This document shows, in pieces, positions 57,443 to 64,000 of a DNA stretch of 64,000 nt. The stretch is from Allobosea sp. Root381. GTDB lineage: Bacteria > Pseudomonadota > Alphaproteobacteria > Rhizobiales > Beijerinckiaceae. The notes below the pieces were generated by a model. The model saw nothing but the letters and a program-made list of their open reading frames with translations. It made no database searches and had not been told where the DNA came from. A program made the translations under genes and the position numbers. The stretch spans positions 92,225-156,224 of the forward strand of contig NZ_LMJT01000045.1 in the NCBI RefSeq assembly GCF_001429395.1. Direction: 5' to 3'. How positions within the stretch are numbered: position 1 is the first letter of the stretch; each line of letters begins with the position of its first letter.

Positions 57443-58108
57443 ATGGACAGTGATTGTGGATTGGGGACGGCGCCGGCTCAGCCGCGAGGCCCCGGACGGC
57501 CGAAGCAGCGCACCGACGATCAGGAGCGGCGGCGCATCGTCGCTGTCGCCTGCGAACTCTTTCTCGATGTCGGATATGGCGGCACCACGATGGATGCGGT
57601 CGCGGCACGCTGCGGCGTGTCGAAGAAGACGCTCTATCGCCTGTTCCCCGCAAAGACAGACCTGTTCGGGGCGATGATCGCCGATCATCGCCGGACCATG
57701 CTGGCCTTGCCGCGGCCGGACGATGCCTTGTCGCCGGCTCAGGCCCTAGCCCATATCTTCCGCCTCGATATCGACGAGGTGGAGAACCGCCAGCGGCTCG
57801 CCTTCATCCGCCTCGCGACCGCCGACGCCGACCGCTTTCCCGAAATCGGCACGGCGATCACGCAGGAGGGTGCGGAGCCGGCGCGCCGGCTGCTGGCCGA
57901 CTGGCTCGAGCGCCAGCAGCAGCGCGGAATCCTGCGCGCCTTTCCGCCGGAAACGGCCGCGCGGATGCTGATGGACATGGTCTTCAGTGTGATGGTGAAG
58001 CGCTTCCCGGGCGACAATCTGTTGACGCGCGAGGCGCGCGTTGCCCACGCCCGGCAATGCATCGACGTCTTCCTGCACGGCCTGGGCCGGACCGTGCCGG
58101 GCGACTGA
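57443..58108 (+). CDS. TetR/AcrR family repressor
   Basis: A 221-residue regulator. The helix-turn-helix region RRRIVAVACELFLDVGYGGTTMDAVAARCGVSKKTLYRLFPAKTDLFGAMI (about residues 29-78) is standard. The C-terminal half is helical, with VENRQRLAFIRLATADADRFPEIG and MLMDMVFSVMVKRFPGDN, and binds the inducer. It most likely represses the divergent AcrAB-like operon through the palindrome at 57366-57389. ATG 57443 has GGAGAAA upstream. Confidence 0.9.
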   Translation: MDSDCGLGTAPAQPRGPGRPKQRTDDQERRRIVAVACELFLDVGYGGTTMDAVAARCGVSKKTLYRLFPAKTDLFGAMIADHRRTMLALPRPDDALSPAQALAHIFRLDIDEVENRQRLAFIRLATADADRFPEIGTAITQEGAEPARRLLADWLERQQQRGILRAFPPETAARMLMDMVFSVMVKRFPGDNLLTREARVAHARQCIDVFLHGLGRTVPGD

Positions 58109-58200
58109 GAACGACACGCTCTCGCGTGACCGATCAGGGCGAGCCCGCACGAGCGTCCGGAAGGCCAGGTTCACCGGCGCGGCCCTTCCCCAAACAAAAA

Positions 58201-58234
58201 CACCATCCCGAGCCCGGGATGGTGATGCTTTTTT
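58201..58234. terminator. Strong bidirectional intrinsic terminator
   Basis: Perfect 10-base arms CACCATCCCG and CGGGATGGTG with a 4-base loop are followed on the plus strand by ATGC and six T. An A-rich run just before the stem gives a T-rich run on the other strand. It lies between the convergent TetR and MucR genes and can serve both. Confidence 0.85.
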
Positions 58235-58306
58235 GTCCAGATCGGCTGGCTTCCCTTGCAGAGCGCTGCGCTAGGCAGGCGGCTGAGCCCGGAAGCCGGC
58301 GCTGAA

Positions 58307-58756
58307 TCAGGCCTTGGCGCGGGCGACGCGCTTGGGCTTAGCCGCCACGGCCGGAGTGGCGGCCTTGCGGCCGAGGCCCATCGACTTGGCCAGGGCGGAA
58401 CGCGCCTCGGCATAGGCCGGCGCAACCATCGGGTAATCCGCCGGCAGGCCCCACTTGGTGCGATACTGTTCGGGCGTGAGGTCGTATTTGCTGCTCAGAT
58501 GCCGCTTCAGCGACTTGAAGGACTTGCCGTCCTCCAGGCAGATGATCGCGTCCGGGGTCACGGATTTGCGGATCGGAACCGCCGGGACCAGTGGCGCGGC
58601 CGGGGGGGCCTCGGGCTCGGCACCGAGCTTTGCCAGCGAGCTGTGAACGCTTGCGATCAGCTCGGCGAGCTCAGCGCGCGGGACGTTGTTGCGGGTGACA
58701 TAGGCAGCCACGATCGCGGTCGTCAGATCGAGAAGCTCTTCGTTATTCTCCGGCAT
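58307..58756 (-). CDS. MucR/Ros family transcriptional regulator
   Basis: A 149-residue DNA-binding protein. LLDLTTAIVAAYVTRNNVPRAELAELIASVHSSLAKLG is the N-terminal oligomerising part. IICLEDGKSFKSLKRHLSSKYDLTPEQYRTKWGLPADYPMVAPAYAEARSALAKSMGLGRK is the conserved C-terminal domain. The classical Cys2His2 zinc ligands are incomplete: the second Cys is Asp and the second His region reads SSKYD. Such variants occur in the family, which silences AT-rich DNA and controls cell surface and host-related genes. ATG 58756 is used; the upstream TTG is unlikely. Confidence 0.92.
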   Translation of the reverse strand: MPENNEELLDLTTAIVAAYVTRNNVPRAELAELIASVHSSLAKLGAEPEAPPAAPLVPAVPIRKSVTPDAIICLEDGKSFKSLKRHLSSKYDLTPEQYRTKWGLPADYPMVAPAYAEARSALAKSMGLGRKAATPAVAAKPKRVARAKA

Positions 58757-59139
58757 CGTCCGTTCCAATCCAGAAAAGAAATCGCATAGTAACTGGTAAC
58801 TGCACCCGGATTACGGCCTAGGCGGGGCCATGTCTATCGGTAATGCTTGGAAAATTCTGGCATCAATCGATCCATCCGCGCAGCAGACCACCCGTTACAC
58901 GCCCAACGTGTAGCTGCAACGCTCCATAACCGACCGAAAACGCTGACAATTTTATTCAATCACTGAATCGCAGTAGCCGTCATTACGGGAGCGCAAGCGG
59001 CGAAGCAATCTGGAGACGCTGGACAGTACTGCCTCAGTCCCTCGATTGCTTCGCTACGTTCACAAAGACGATTTGATTCGCTCTAGCGACGGGTAGAGAC
59101 CTATTCATGACCGGGTTCGCCGACTGATCGGCGCCGGCT
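58757..59139. other. Gene-free gap with AT-rich DNA and a decayed repeat
   Basis: About 380 bases before the MucR gene, on whose far side the chemotaxis operon ends. The region at 58840-58970 is AT-rich and contains ATTCA-N5-TGAAT at 58954-58968, a plausible place for the MucR promoter and for MucR binding to its own gene. From 58979 on it is repeat sequence. Confidence 0.5.
58979..59070. repeat. Decayed GTCATTGC palindromic repeat
   Basis: CGTCATTACGGGAGCGCAAGCGGCGAAGCAATC opens the element and GATTGCTTCGCTACGTTCACAAAGACG closes it. The order matches the full copy at 41737-41824, but the outer arms and the centre have changed, so this looks like an old copy. Confidence 0.65.
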
Positions 59140-60888
59140 CTAGAACAGGATGTCGTCTAGGTCGCTTTCCACCGGAACCGCGATCGACGGCGCGGCAGCG
59201 CCGGCTTCTGCCGGCAGCAGCGGTCCGATCACGGCCTGGTGGATCGTGCGCTCCGCGGCCATCGTGTAGTTCGGCCAGACCTCGGCGTTGATCAGCGCGC
59301 GCAGGCGATCAGCCAGGCCGACGCGCTGCGGCAACTCCTGGCCGGCGGCGGCACGGGAAAGTTCGGCCGCTCCCGAGGCGATCAGGTCGCTCATCGCGCC
59401 GGCGTTGGAGAAGGACAGCCGTGCCTGCGCCACGACCGTACCGAAGCCGCCGCCCTCGCGCGCGAGCTGGTCCAGCGTCGCGCCCAGGCGGTCGCCGGTC
59501 CGTCGCATCGCCTCGAGCGAGCCACGCATCGCCTCGTTGAGTCCGACGAAATGGGCCGCATCGAGACGCCCCACGCTGGTCAGCCCGCTCGATGCCTGCT
59601 GCATCTGCGCGAAGGTCGGCGTCAGCCGCTCGGCATCGCCGGCGACCTGGTCGGCCGCGAATTTCAGCTCCTGCGCGATGACGACGAGGCTGCGCCCACC
59701 GGTACCGATCCGCGCCGCACGCAGACCTGCATTGGTGCCGATCAGCACGATGCTGTCCACCGTGTCGCCCAGCGCCGCCACGGTCTTCTGGCAGGTTTCG
59801 AGAACGGTCGAGAGCGCAGACGTGACACGGTCGACGCCCGAACGCGCCCGGTCGCATTTGCCGAGAAGATCGGAGGCCTGGGCGAGCTCCGCTTCGAGAT
59901 CGGCAAGGAAGGATCCGGATTTCGCGCCGTCGCCCTGATAGAGCGAGCGGACCAGATCGAGCAGGCCGGCGGTATCCCCGGCAAGGAGTGCGAGCGCCGC
60001 TTCGATCGCCTCGGCGTCCTGGGCGAGCGTCTGGGCGCTCTCCTCGAGTTGTGCGGACTCGAGCCGCCGGAGCAGCAACTCCGCCGCCGCTTTTTCCTCG
60101 GCGTCGAGCCCTGCGCCCGGCCCGGTGCCCTCGGCGATGTCGACGAGCAACCGCAGCGCGGCGATGACATGCTCAAGCCTCTGCCGAATGCTGTCGCCTG
60201 ATTGCAGCGCGATGATCGCGCCGCCCGCCGCCATCGCGATCTTGCCGGAGTGGCGCGCGGCTTCGCTCGTCAGCGAGACGCTGCGATGCTGGCGTTCCGT
60301 GACCTCCGCCAGGGTCTCTTCCAGATTGCCCGCGAGAGACGACAGGGCGTGGCCGTAGCGCGCCTCGAAATCGCGTTGCGCCGCCAGCGCCGAGCCGAGC
60401 AGCGCGCTGAGATGGTCATGGTCGCGGGCGCAGCTCTGGATGGTGTGCTGGGCCTGTGTGGTCAGGGCTACGATCTCGCTGGTGAAATCGCCGAAGTCGC
60501 GACCGGCTGCCTGCACCGAGACGGCCTCGATGCGGGCGCTGCGGGCCAGGATCGTGATCAGCCGCATATGCTCGAGCAGGCGATCGAGAGACTGGGAGGC
60601 CGCCTTGCTGTGCGTCGCCAGATCCTGCAGCAGGCCTGTCTCGTCGCGCAGGCCGCCATTGATGGCACGTAGCTCCCCGGCGAGGCCGGACAGCGTCTCG
60701 CCGGCCTGGGCGATCTCGTCGCCGGAGAGCTCGGCCGAGAGGGTCGAGAGCCGTTCCTTCAGCCCCTCGAACAGGCCCAGACCGTCGCCGAGCCGGCTCC
60801 CAGCCTGCGCGAAGGTGACGTCGATCTCGCGGGCGCTGCCTTCCAGCGCCCGGATCAGCCGCGGCAGCGCCGCATCCTTATCGTGCAT
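59140..60888 (-). CDS. Soluble chemoreceptor-like protein at the end of the chemotaxis operon
   Basis: A 582-residue, almost wholly helical protein without membrane segments. Two stretches look like the hairpin tip of methyl-accepting chemotaxis proteins: ITILARSARIEAVSVQAAGRDFGDFTSEIVALT (about 111-143) and DSIVLIGTNAGLRAARIGTGGRSLVVIAQELKFAADQV (about 378-415). They recall the NA-x-EAA-R-AGE-GRGFAVVA-x-EVR core but are degenerate. The end VPVESDLDDILF is acidic. It probably works as a cytoplasmic signalling or scaffold protein with CheW or CheA. The start is uncertain: ATG 60888, or ATG 60933, which overlaps cheB by 17 bases. Confidence 0.65.
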   Translation of the reverse strand: MHDKDAALPRLIRALEGSAREIDVTFAQAGSRLGDGLGLFEGLKERLSTLSAELSGDEIAQAGETLSGLAGELRAINGGLRDETGLLQDLATHSKAASQSLDRLLEHMRLITILARSARIEAVSVQAAGRDFGDFTSEIVALTTQAQHTIQSCARDHDHLSALLGSALAAQRDFEARYGHALSSLAGNLEETLAEVTERQHRSVSLTSEAARHSGKIAMAAGGAIIALQSGDSIRQRLEHVIAALRLLVDIAEGTGPGAGLDAEEKAAAELLLRRLESAQLEESAQTLAQDAEAIEAALALLAGDTAGLLDLVRSLYQGDGAKSGSFLADLEAELAQASDLLGKCDRARSGVDRVTSALSTVLETCQKTVAALGDTVDSIVLIGTNAGLRAARIGTGGRSLVVIAQELKFAADQVAGDAERLTPTFAQMQQASSGLTSVGRLDAAHFVGLNEAMRGSLEAMRRTGDRLGATLDQLAREGGGFGTVVAQARLSFSNAGAMSDLIASGAAELSRAAAGQELPQRVGLADRLRALINAEVWPNYTMAAERTIHQAVIGPLLPAEAGAAAPSIAVPVESDLDDILF

Positions 60889-60916
60889 CCCTGCCCCGCT
60901 CACGCTTCTGCCGTGT

Positions 60917-62023
60917 TCATATGCCGCGCGCATTCTCGCCCCCTGCGCCGGGCGCCGCCTGCGGCCACGCCATGATCTCCTGCGGTACGCGCGAGAGCCT
61001 GACGATGCGCTCGGCCGCGCCAAGGTCGATCGCCTCCTTCGGCATGCCGAAGACGACGCAGCTCTCGGCGTCCTGCGCCAGCGTGCGGGCGCCGGCCTTG
61101 CGCATCTCGAGCAGACCGCGCGCGCCATCGTCGCCCATGCCGGTCATGACGATGCCGAGCGCGTTGGCGCCGGCATATTGCGCGGCCGAGCGGAACAGCA
61201 CGTCGACCGAGGGACGGTGGCGCGAGACATGCGGGCCGTCCTTGATCGCGATGCGGTATTGCTGGCCCGAGCGCTGCAGCAGCATGTGACGGTTGCCGGG
61301 CGCGATCAGGACCCGGCCGACGCCGACCTCGTCGCCGTCCTCGGCCTCCTTGATCTCCATGGCGCAGATGCCGTTCAGCCTCCGCGCGAAGGCGAGCGTG
61401 AACTTCTCCGGCATGTGCTGGACGATGGCGATGCCCGGGCAGTTCGCCGGCAGCTGCTCCAGCACTTCGCGCAGCGTCTCCGTGCCGCCGGTCGAGATGC
61501 CGATGCAGACGATGCGGTCGGTCGCCTGGCGGACGCGGCCGAGCACCGGCGGCGGCAGGATGGCGTCGGCCGTCAGCTTCTTCTCGATCGGCATGCGCGG
61601 CTCGCGCGGCCGCAGCTTGGCCTGTGCCGCAGCGCGCACGGCATGACGGAGCCGGTCGGCGGTTTCCAGCAGCGCATTGCGGGTGTCGATGCGCGGCTTC
61701 GGCAGCACGTCGACGGCGCCTGCCTCCAACGCATCGAAGAGCGCCTTCGAGCCAGCATCGGTCAGCGTCGAGCAGATGATCACCGGGATCGGCCGCTGCG
61801 CCATGATCTTGCGCAGGAAGGTGAGCCCGTCCATGCCGGGCATCTCGATGTCGAGGATCATGACATCGGGCAGCTCGCTCTGGAGCTTGCGCGCGGCGGC
61901 GAAGGCATCCGCCGCCGTGCCCATGATCTCGATGCCGGGATCCTCGGACAGGATCGAGCTGAGCACCTGGCGAACCGACGCCGAATCGTCGACGACGAGG
62001 ACGCGGATGGGTTTGCGGCTCAT
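60917..62023 (-). CDS. cheB: CheB, chemotaxis response regulator/protein-glutamate methylesterase
   Basis: A 368-residue protein. The receiver domain has VDDSASVR and the phosphorylation site Asp58 in MILDIEMPGMDG. The methylesterase domain has the triad Ser177 (GISTGGTETL), His203 (VQHMPEKFT) and Asp299 (TGMGDDGARG). It removes methyl groups from receptors when phosphorylated by CheA and so resets their signalling. ATG 62023 overlaps the cheR stop by 4 bases. Confidence 0.95.
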   Translation of the reverse strand: MSRKPIRVLVVDDSASVRQVLSSILSEDPGIEIMGTAADAFAAARKLQSELPDVMILDIEMPGMDGLTFLRKIMAQRPIPVIICSTLTDAGSKALFDALEAGAVDVLPKPRIDTRNALLETADRLRHAVRAAAQAKLRPREPRMPIEKKLTADAILPPPVLGRVRQATDRIVCIGISTGGTETLREVLEQLPANCPGIAIVQHMPEKFTLAFARRLNGICAMEIKEAEDGDEVGVGRVLIAPGNRHMLLQRSGQQYRIAIKDGPHVSRHRPSVDVLFRSAAQYAGANALGIVMTGMGDDGARGLLEMRKAGARTLAQDAESCVVFGMPKEAIDLGAAERIVRLSRVPQEIMAWPQAAPGAGGENARGI

Positions 62024-62949
62024 GCTGCCGATCTCCCGGCAGCCGCCCCGGTCGCCTGGAAGACGGTGGGTACGACGGAACGCAAGCCTTCGGCCCCGCC
62101 TCCGGCCATCGATTCCGAGTGTCCGAGCATCAGATAGCCGCCCGGCCGCAGATGCGAAGCCAGCCGCGACAGCACGGCCTGCTGCGTCGGCTTGTCGAAA
62201 TAGATCAGCACGTTCCGGCAGAAGATCACATCGACGTCGTGGTCGAAGGGGTAGCTGTCGTCCATCAGGTTGAGGCGCTCGAAATGGACAAGCCGGCGCA
62301 GCTCGGGAACGACCCTGACCATATCGGCCCGTGCATCCTTCGAGCGCATCAGATAGCGCTGCTGCATGGCGGCGGGCACAGGGGCGACGAAGCTGCGCGG
62401 GTAGATCGCCGAACGCGCCTCCTGCAACACCTCGGTCGAGACGTCGGTGCCCAGGATCGAAAAGCGCGAAACCTTCCTGACCGCGACGAGATCCTGCAGC
62501 ACCATGGCGGCGGTATAAGCTTCGGCGCCCGTCGAAGAAGCGGCGCTCCAGACCTTCAGGTCGAGCGGGCGGGCGCCACGGCGCTGCGCGAGCTGCGGCA
62601 CGGCGACGTCGCGCAGGAACTCGAAATGGCTGGGCTCGCGAAAGAAGTCGGTCTTGTTGGTCGTGACGCAGTCGATCAGGTGCACGAGCTCCTGTTCGAG
62701 CCCGTTGCGATCGAACAGATGCGCGCCATAGGCCTTGAGCCCTGGCAGGCCGAGCGCCCGCACGCGCCTGCGCAGCCGCCCCTCCACCATGGTTCGCTTG
62801 GTCTGCGGCAGCTTGATGCCGACACGGGATTCGATGACCTTGGCAATCGCCGTGAAATGCTTGTCGGCCAGATGGTCGTAGCTCATCTGGTCGCGGGACG
62901 TGGGCGACGAAGTCTTGGGCGATGAGGCGTTGGGCACTGACTGCGTCAT
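62020..62949 (-). CDS. cheR: CheR, chemotaxis protein methyltransferase
   Basis: A 309-residue S-adenosylmethionine-dependent enzyme that methylates receptor glutamates. HFTAIAKVIESRVGIKLPQTKRTMVEGRLRRRVRALGL is the N-terminal domain. KTDFFREPSHFEFLRD, LKVWSAASSTGAEAYTAAMVL (SAM site), DVIFCRNVLIYFDKPTQQAVL and GGYLMLGHSESM are the expected motifs. In the SAM site the usual STGEEPYS reads STGAEAYT. It follows the cheW gene by 4 bases. Confidence 0.94.
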   Translation of the reverse strand: MTQSVPNASSPKTSSPTSRDQMSYDHLADKHFTAIAKVIESRVGIKLPQTKRTMVEGRLRRRVRALGLPGLKAYGAHLFDRNGLEQELVHLIDCVTTNKTDFFREPSHFEFLRDVAVPQLAQRRGARPLDLKVWSAASSTGAEAYTAAMVLQDLVAVRKVSRFSILGTDVSTEVLQEARSAIYPRSFVAPVPAAMQQRYLMRSKDARADMVRVVPELRRLVHFERLNLMDDSYPFDHDVDVIFCRNVLIYFDKPTQQAVLSRLASHLRPGGYLMLGHSESMAGGGAEGLRSVVPTVFQATGAAAGRSAA

Positions 62950-62953
62950 CTGT

Positions 62954-63436
62954 TCAGGCCGCCCTCTCGGGCAGGATCGATGCGAGAGCCGGCAGATCGT
63001 CCGATTCCATCAGCCGTTCGAGATCGAAGACGACGATGAAGGCTTCGCCCTTGCGGCCGATGCCGGCGATGTAGTTCGACTGCCAGCGGCCGCCGACATC
63101 GGGCGCCGCCTCGGTGTGGTCGCGGTCGAGCCCCGTCACCTCGAAGACCCGGTCAGCGACGAAGCCGACGCCGAGCGTGCGGCCCTTGACCGGCACGTCG
63201 AGGATGATGATCCGGGTGGCGTCGGTCGGCTCCGCACGCGGCAACCCGAGCTTGGTGCGCAGATCGACGATCGGGTAGCCCGCGCCGCGGACATCGATCA
63301 TGCCGAGCAGGAAGTCCGGCGCATGCGGCAGCTTCGAGATCGGCCGCATGTCGAGGATCTCCCGGACATTGCGGATGTCGATGCCGAACAGTTCTTCGTC
63401 GATGCCGAGCGTCAGATATTGGGCGGTGTCAGCCAT
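62954..63436 (-). CDS. cheW: CheW, chemotaxis coupling protein
   Basis: A 160-residue scaffold protein that joins receptors to CheA. It begins QYLTLGIDEELFGIDIRNVREILDMRPISKLPHAPDFLLGMIDVRGAGYPIVDLRTKLGLP, followed by TRIIILDVPVKGRTLGVGFVADRVFEVTGL, which is typical CheW with its two five-stranded barrels. It lies 80 bases after the receptor gene and just before cheR. Confidence 0.95.
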   Translation of the reverse strand: MADTAQYLTLGIDEELFGIDIRNVREILDMRPISKLPHAPDFLLGMIDVRGAGYPIVDLRTKLGLPRAEPTDATRIIILDVPVKGRTLGVGFVADRVFEVTGLDRDHTEAAPDVGGRWQSNYIAGIGRKGEAFIVVFDLERLMESDDLPALASILPERAA

Positions 63437-63516
63437 GGTGATCTCGCGATGTAGGCGGCCTGGCCTGAAGGGATGGCATCCCGGCCCCGCGACGCGCGGA
63501 GCCGGGCTTATCCCCG

Positions 63517-64000
63517 TCAGTTGCGGTGGAAGGCGGCGTCGTCCTGGTCTTCTGCGCCGTCGAGATCGAAGGCGAAGCCGCCATTGGCGACCTTCCGAGC
63601 GGGACGCGCCTGCGCCTTCTTCGGCTGGATCGCAGCCGCCATGCTGGCAGCCTTGCCGCGCAGCTGCTTCACCGCCTTGTCGACCGCCACAGGCTGCATC
63701 CGCGAGGCCGCGCCGTCCTCGAGGCGGAAGAAGGCGATGGTGGCCTGGAGCTGCTCGGCCTGGGCAGCGAGTTCCTCGGAGGTGGCCGAGACCTGCTCGG
63801 AAGCCGCCGCGTTCTGCTGGGTGACCTTGTCGAGCTGCTGGATCGCCTGGTTGATCTGGGTCGAGCCGACATCCTGCTCGCGGCAGGCGGCAGTGATCTC
63901 TTCGACCAGCTCGGCCGTCTTCTTGATGTCCGGCACCAGCTTGGCCAGCATCGAGCCCGCCTCCTGCGCCACCTTCACCGTGTCGGTCGAGAGCGTGCCG
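63517..64000 (-). CDS. Methyl-accepting chemotaxis protein, C-terminal part only
   Basis: This frame runs past the right edge; only the C-terminal 160 or so residues are seen. VKVAQEAGSMLAKLVPDIKKTAELVEEITAACREQDVGSTQINQAIQQLDKVTQQNAAASEQVSATSEELAAQAEQLQATIAFF is the coiled coil just after the receptor tip, with methylation-type Glu/Gln sites. The tail is basic and then acidic and lacks an NWETF-like CheR/CheB tether. It heads the chemotaxis operon in this window. Confidence 0.9.
   Translation of the reverse strand, partial: GTLSTDTVKVAQEAGSMLAKLVPDIKKTAELVEEITAACREQDVGSTQINQAIQQLDKVTQQNAAASEQVSATSEELAAQAEQLQATIAFFRLEDGAASRMQPVAVDKAVKQLRGKAASMAAAIQPKKAQARPARKVANGGFAFDLDGAEDQDDAAFHRN

Noticed and set aside
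10922..59070. CRISPR array or transposon ends suggested by the repeated palindromes
   Set aside because: The repeats are single, scattered, of varied length and without regular spacers, transposase genes or target-site duplications.

Overview
The window looks like chromosomal DNA of a high-GC alphaproteobacterium of the order Hyphomicrobiales. Pointers are a MucR/Ros-type regulator, a Sox thiosulfate gene set, a cluster resembling opine oxidases, and several families of imperfect palindromes in the gaps. A Bosea-like genus is a reasonable guess but is inference only. I saw no rRNA, tRNA, CRISPR array, insertion sequence, phage or plasmid genes. Coding density is high, and many neighbouring genes overlap by 4 bases (ATGA/GTGA), so operons are easy to read. 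Because GC is so high, long open frames lie antisense to almost every real gene; these were discarded.

Layout, left half: the 3' end of a DUF900 hydrolase gene; an AraC regulator; an adaptor-RND pump-adaptor operon (1945-7372); DUF1269, beta-helix membrane protein and AI-2E-type permease genes (7457-10869); a membrane metallophosphoesterase on the other strand; a seven-gene Mrp/Mbh-like antiporter operon followed by an SLC13/RCK transporter (13203-20549); a lipase-like hydrolase; then on the minus strand a probable eight-gene operon running from a two-subunit molybdenum hydroxylase (28813) straight into soxXYZA, a monohaem cytochrome c and a flavocytochrome c sulfide dehydrogenase flavoprotein (22357). 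A perfect FNR/FixK-type palindrome lies 93 bases before this operon. Small hypothetical genes and a GGDEF diguanylate cyclase follow.

Layout, right half: a CoA-transferase, SDR, aldehyde dehydrogenase and binding-protein cluster with a divergent IclR regulator (31261-37014); a DUF2934 protein, a Pat-like acyl-CoA synthetase/GNAT protein, SelO and a gamma-glutamyltransferase-like protein; a nine-gene minus-strand operon (51898 to 43613) for uptake and oxidation of an unknown amine or opine-like substrate, with a divergent OccR/NocR-like LysR gene; an AcrAB-type pump with a divergent TetR gene and a clear operator; a MucR gene; and a chemotaxis operon (mcp, cheW, cheR, cheB and an unusual soluble receptor-like protein) that runs off the right edge.

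Most worth a second look: the molybdenum hydroxylase-sox composite operon with its FNR/FixK site and a SoxY whose carrier tail is not GGCGG; the second MrpD-like subunit, in which the proton-path glutamate is threonine; the opine-like operon with two DAO-family subunits sharing one partner set; and a chemotaxis protein with two receptor-tip-like hairpins. Nothing here is proven to be a new system.
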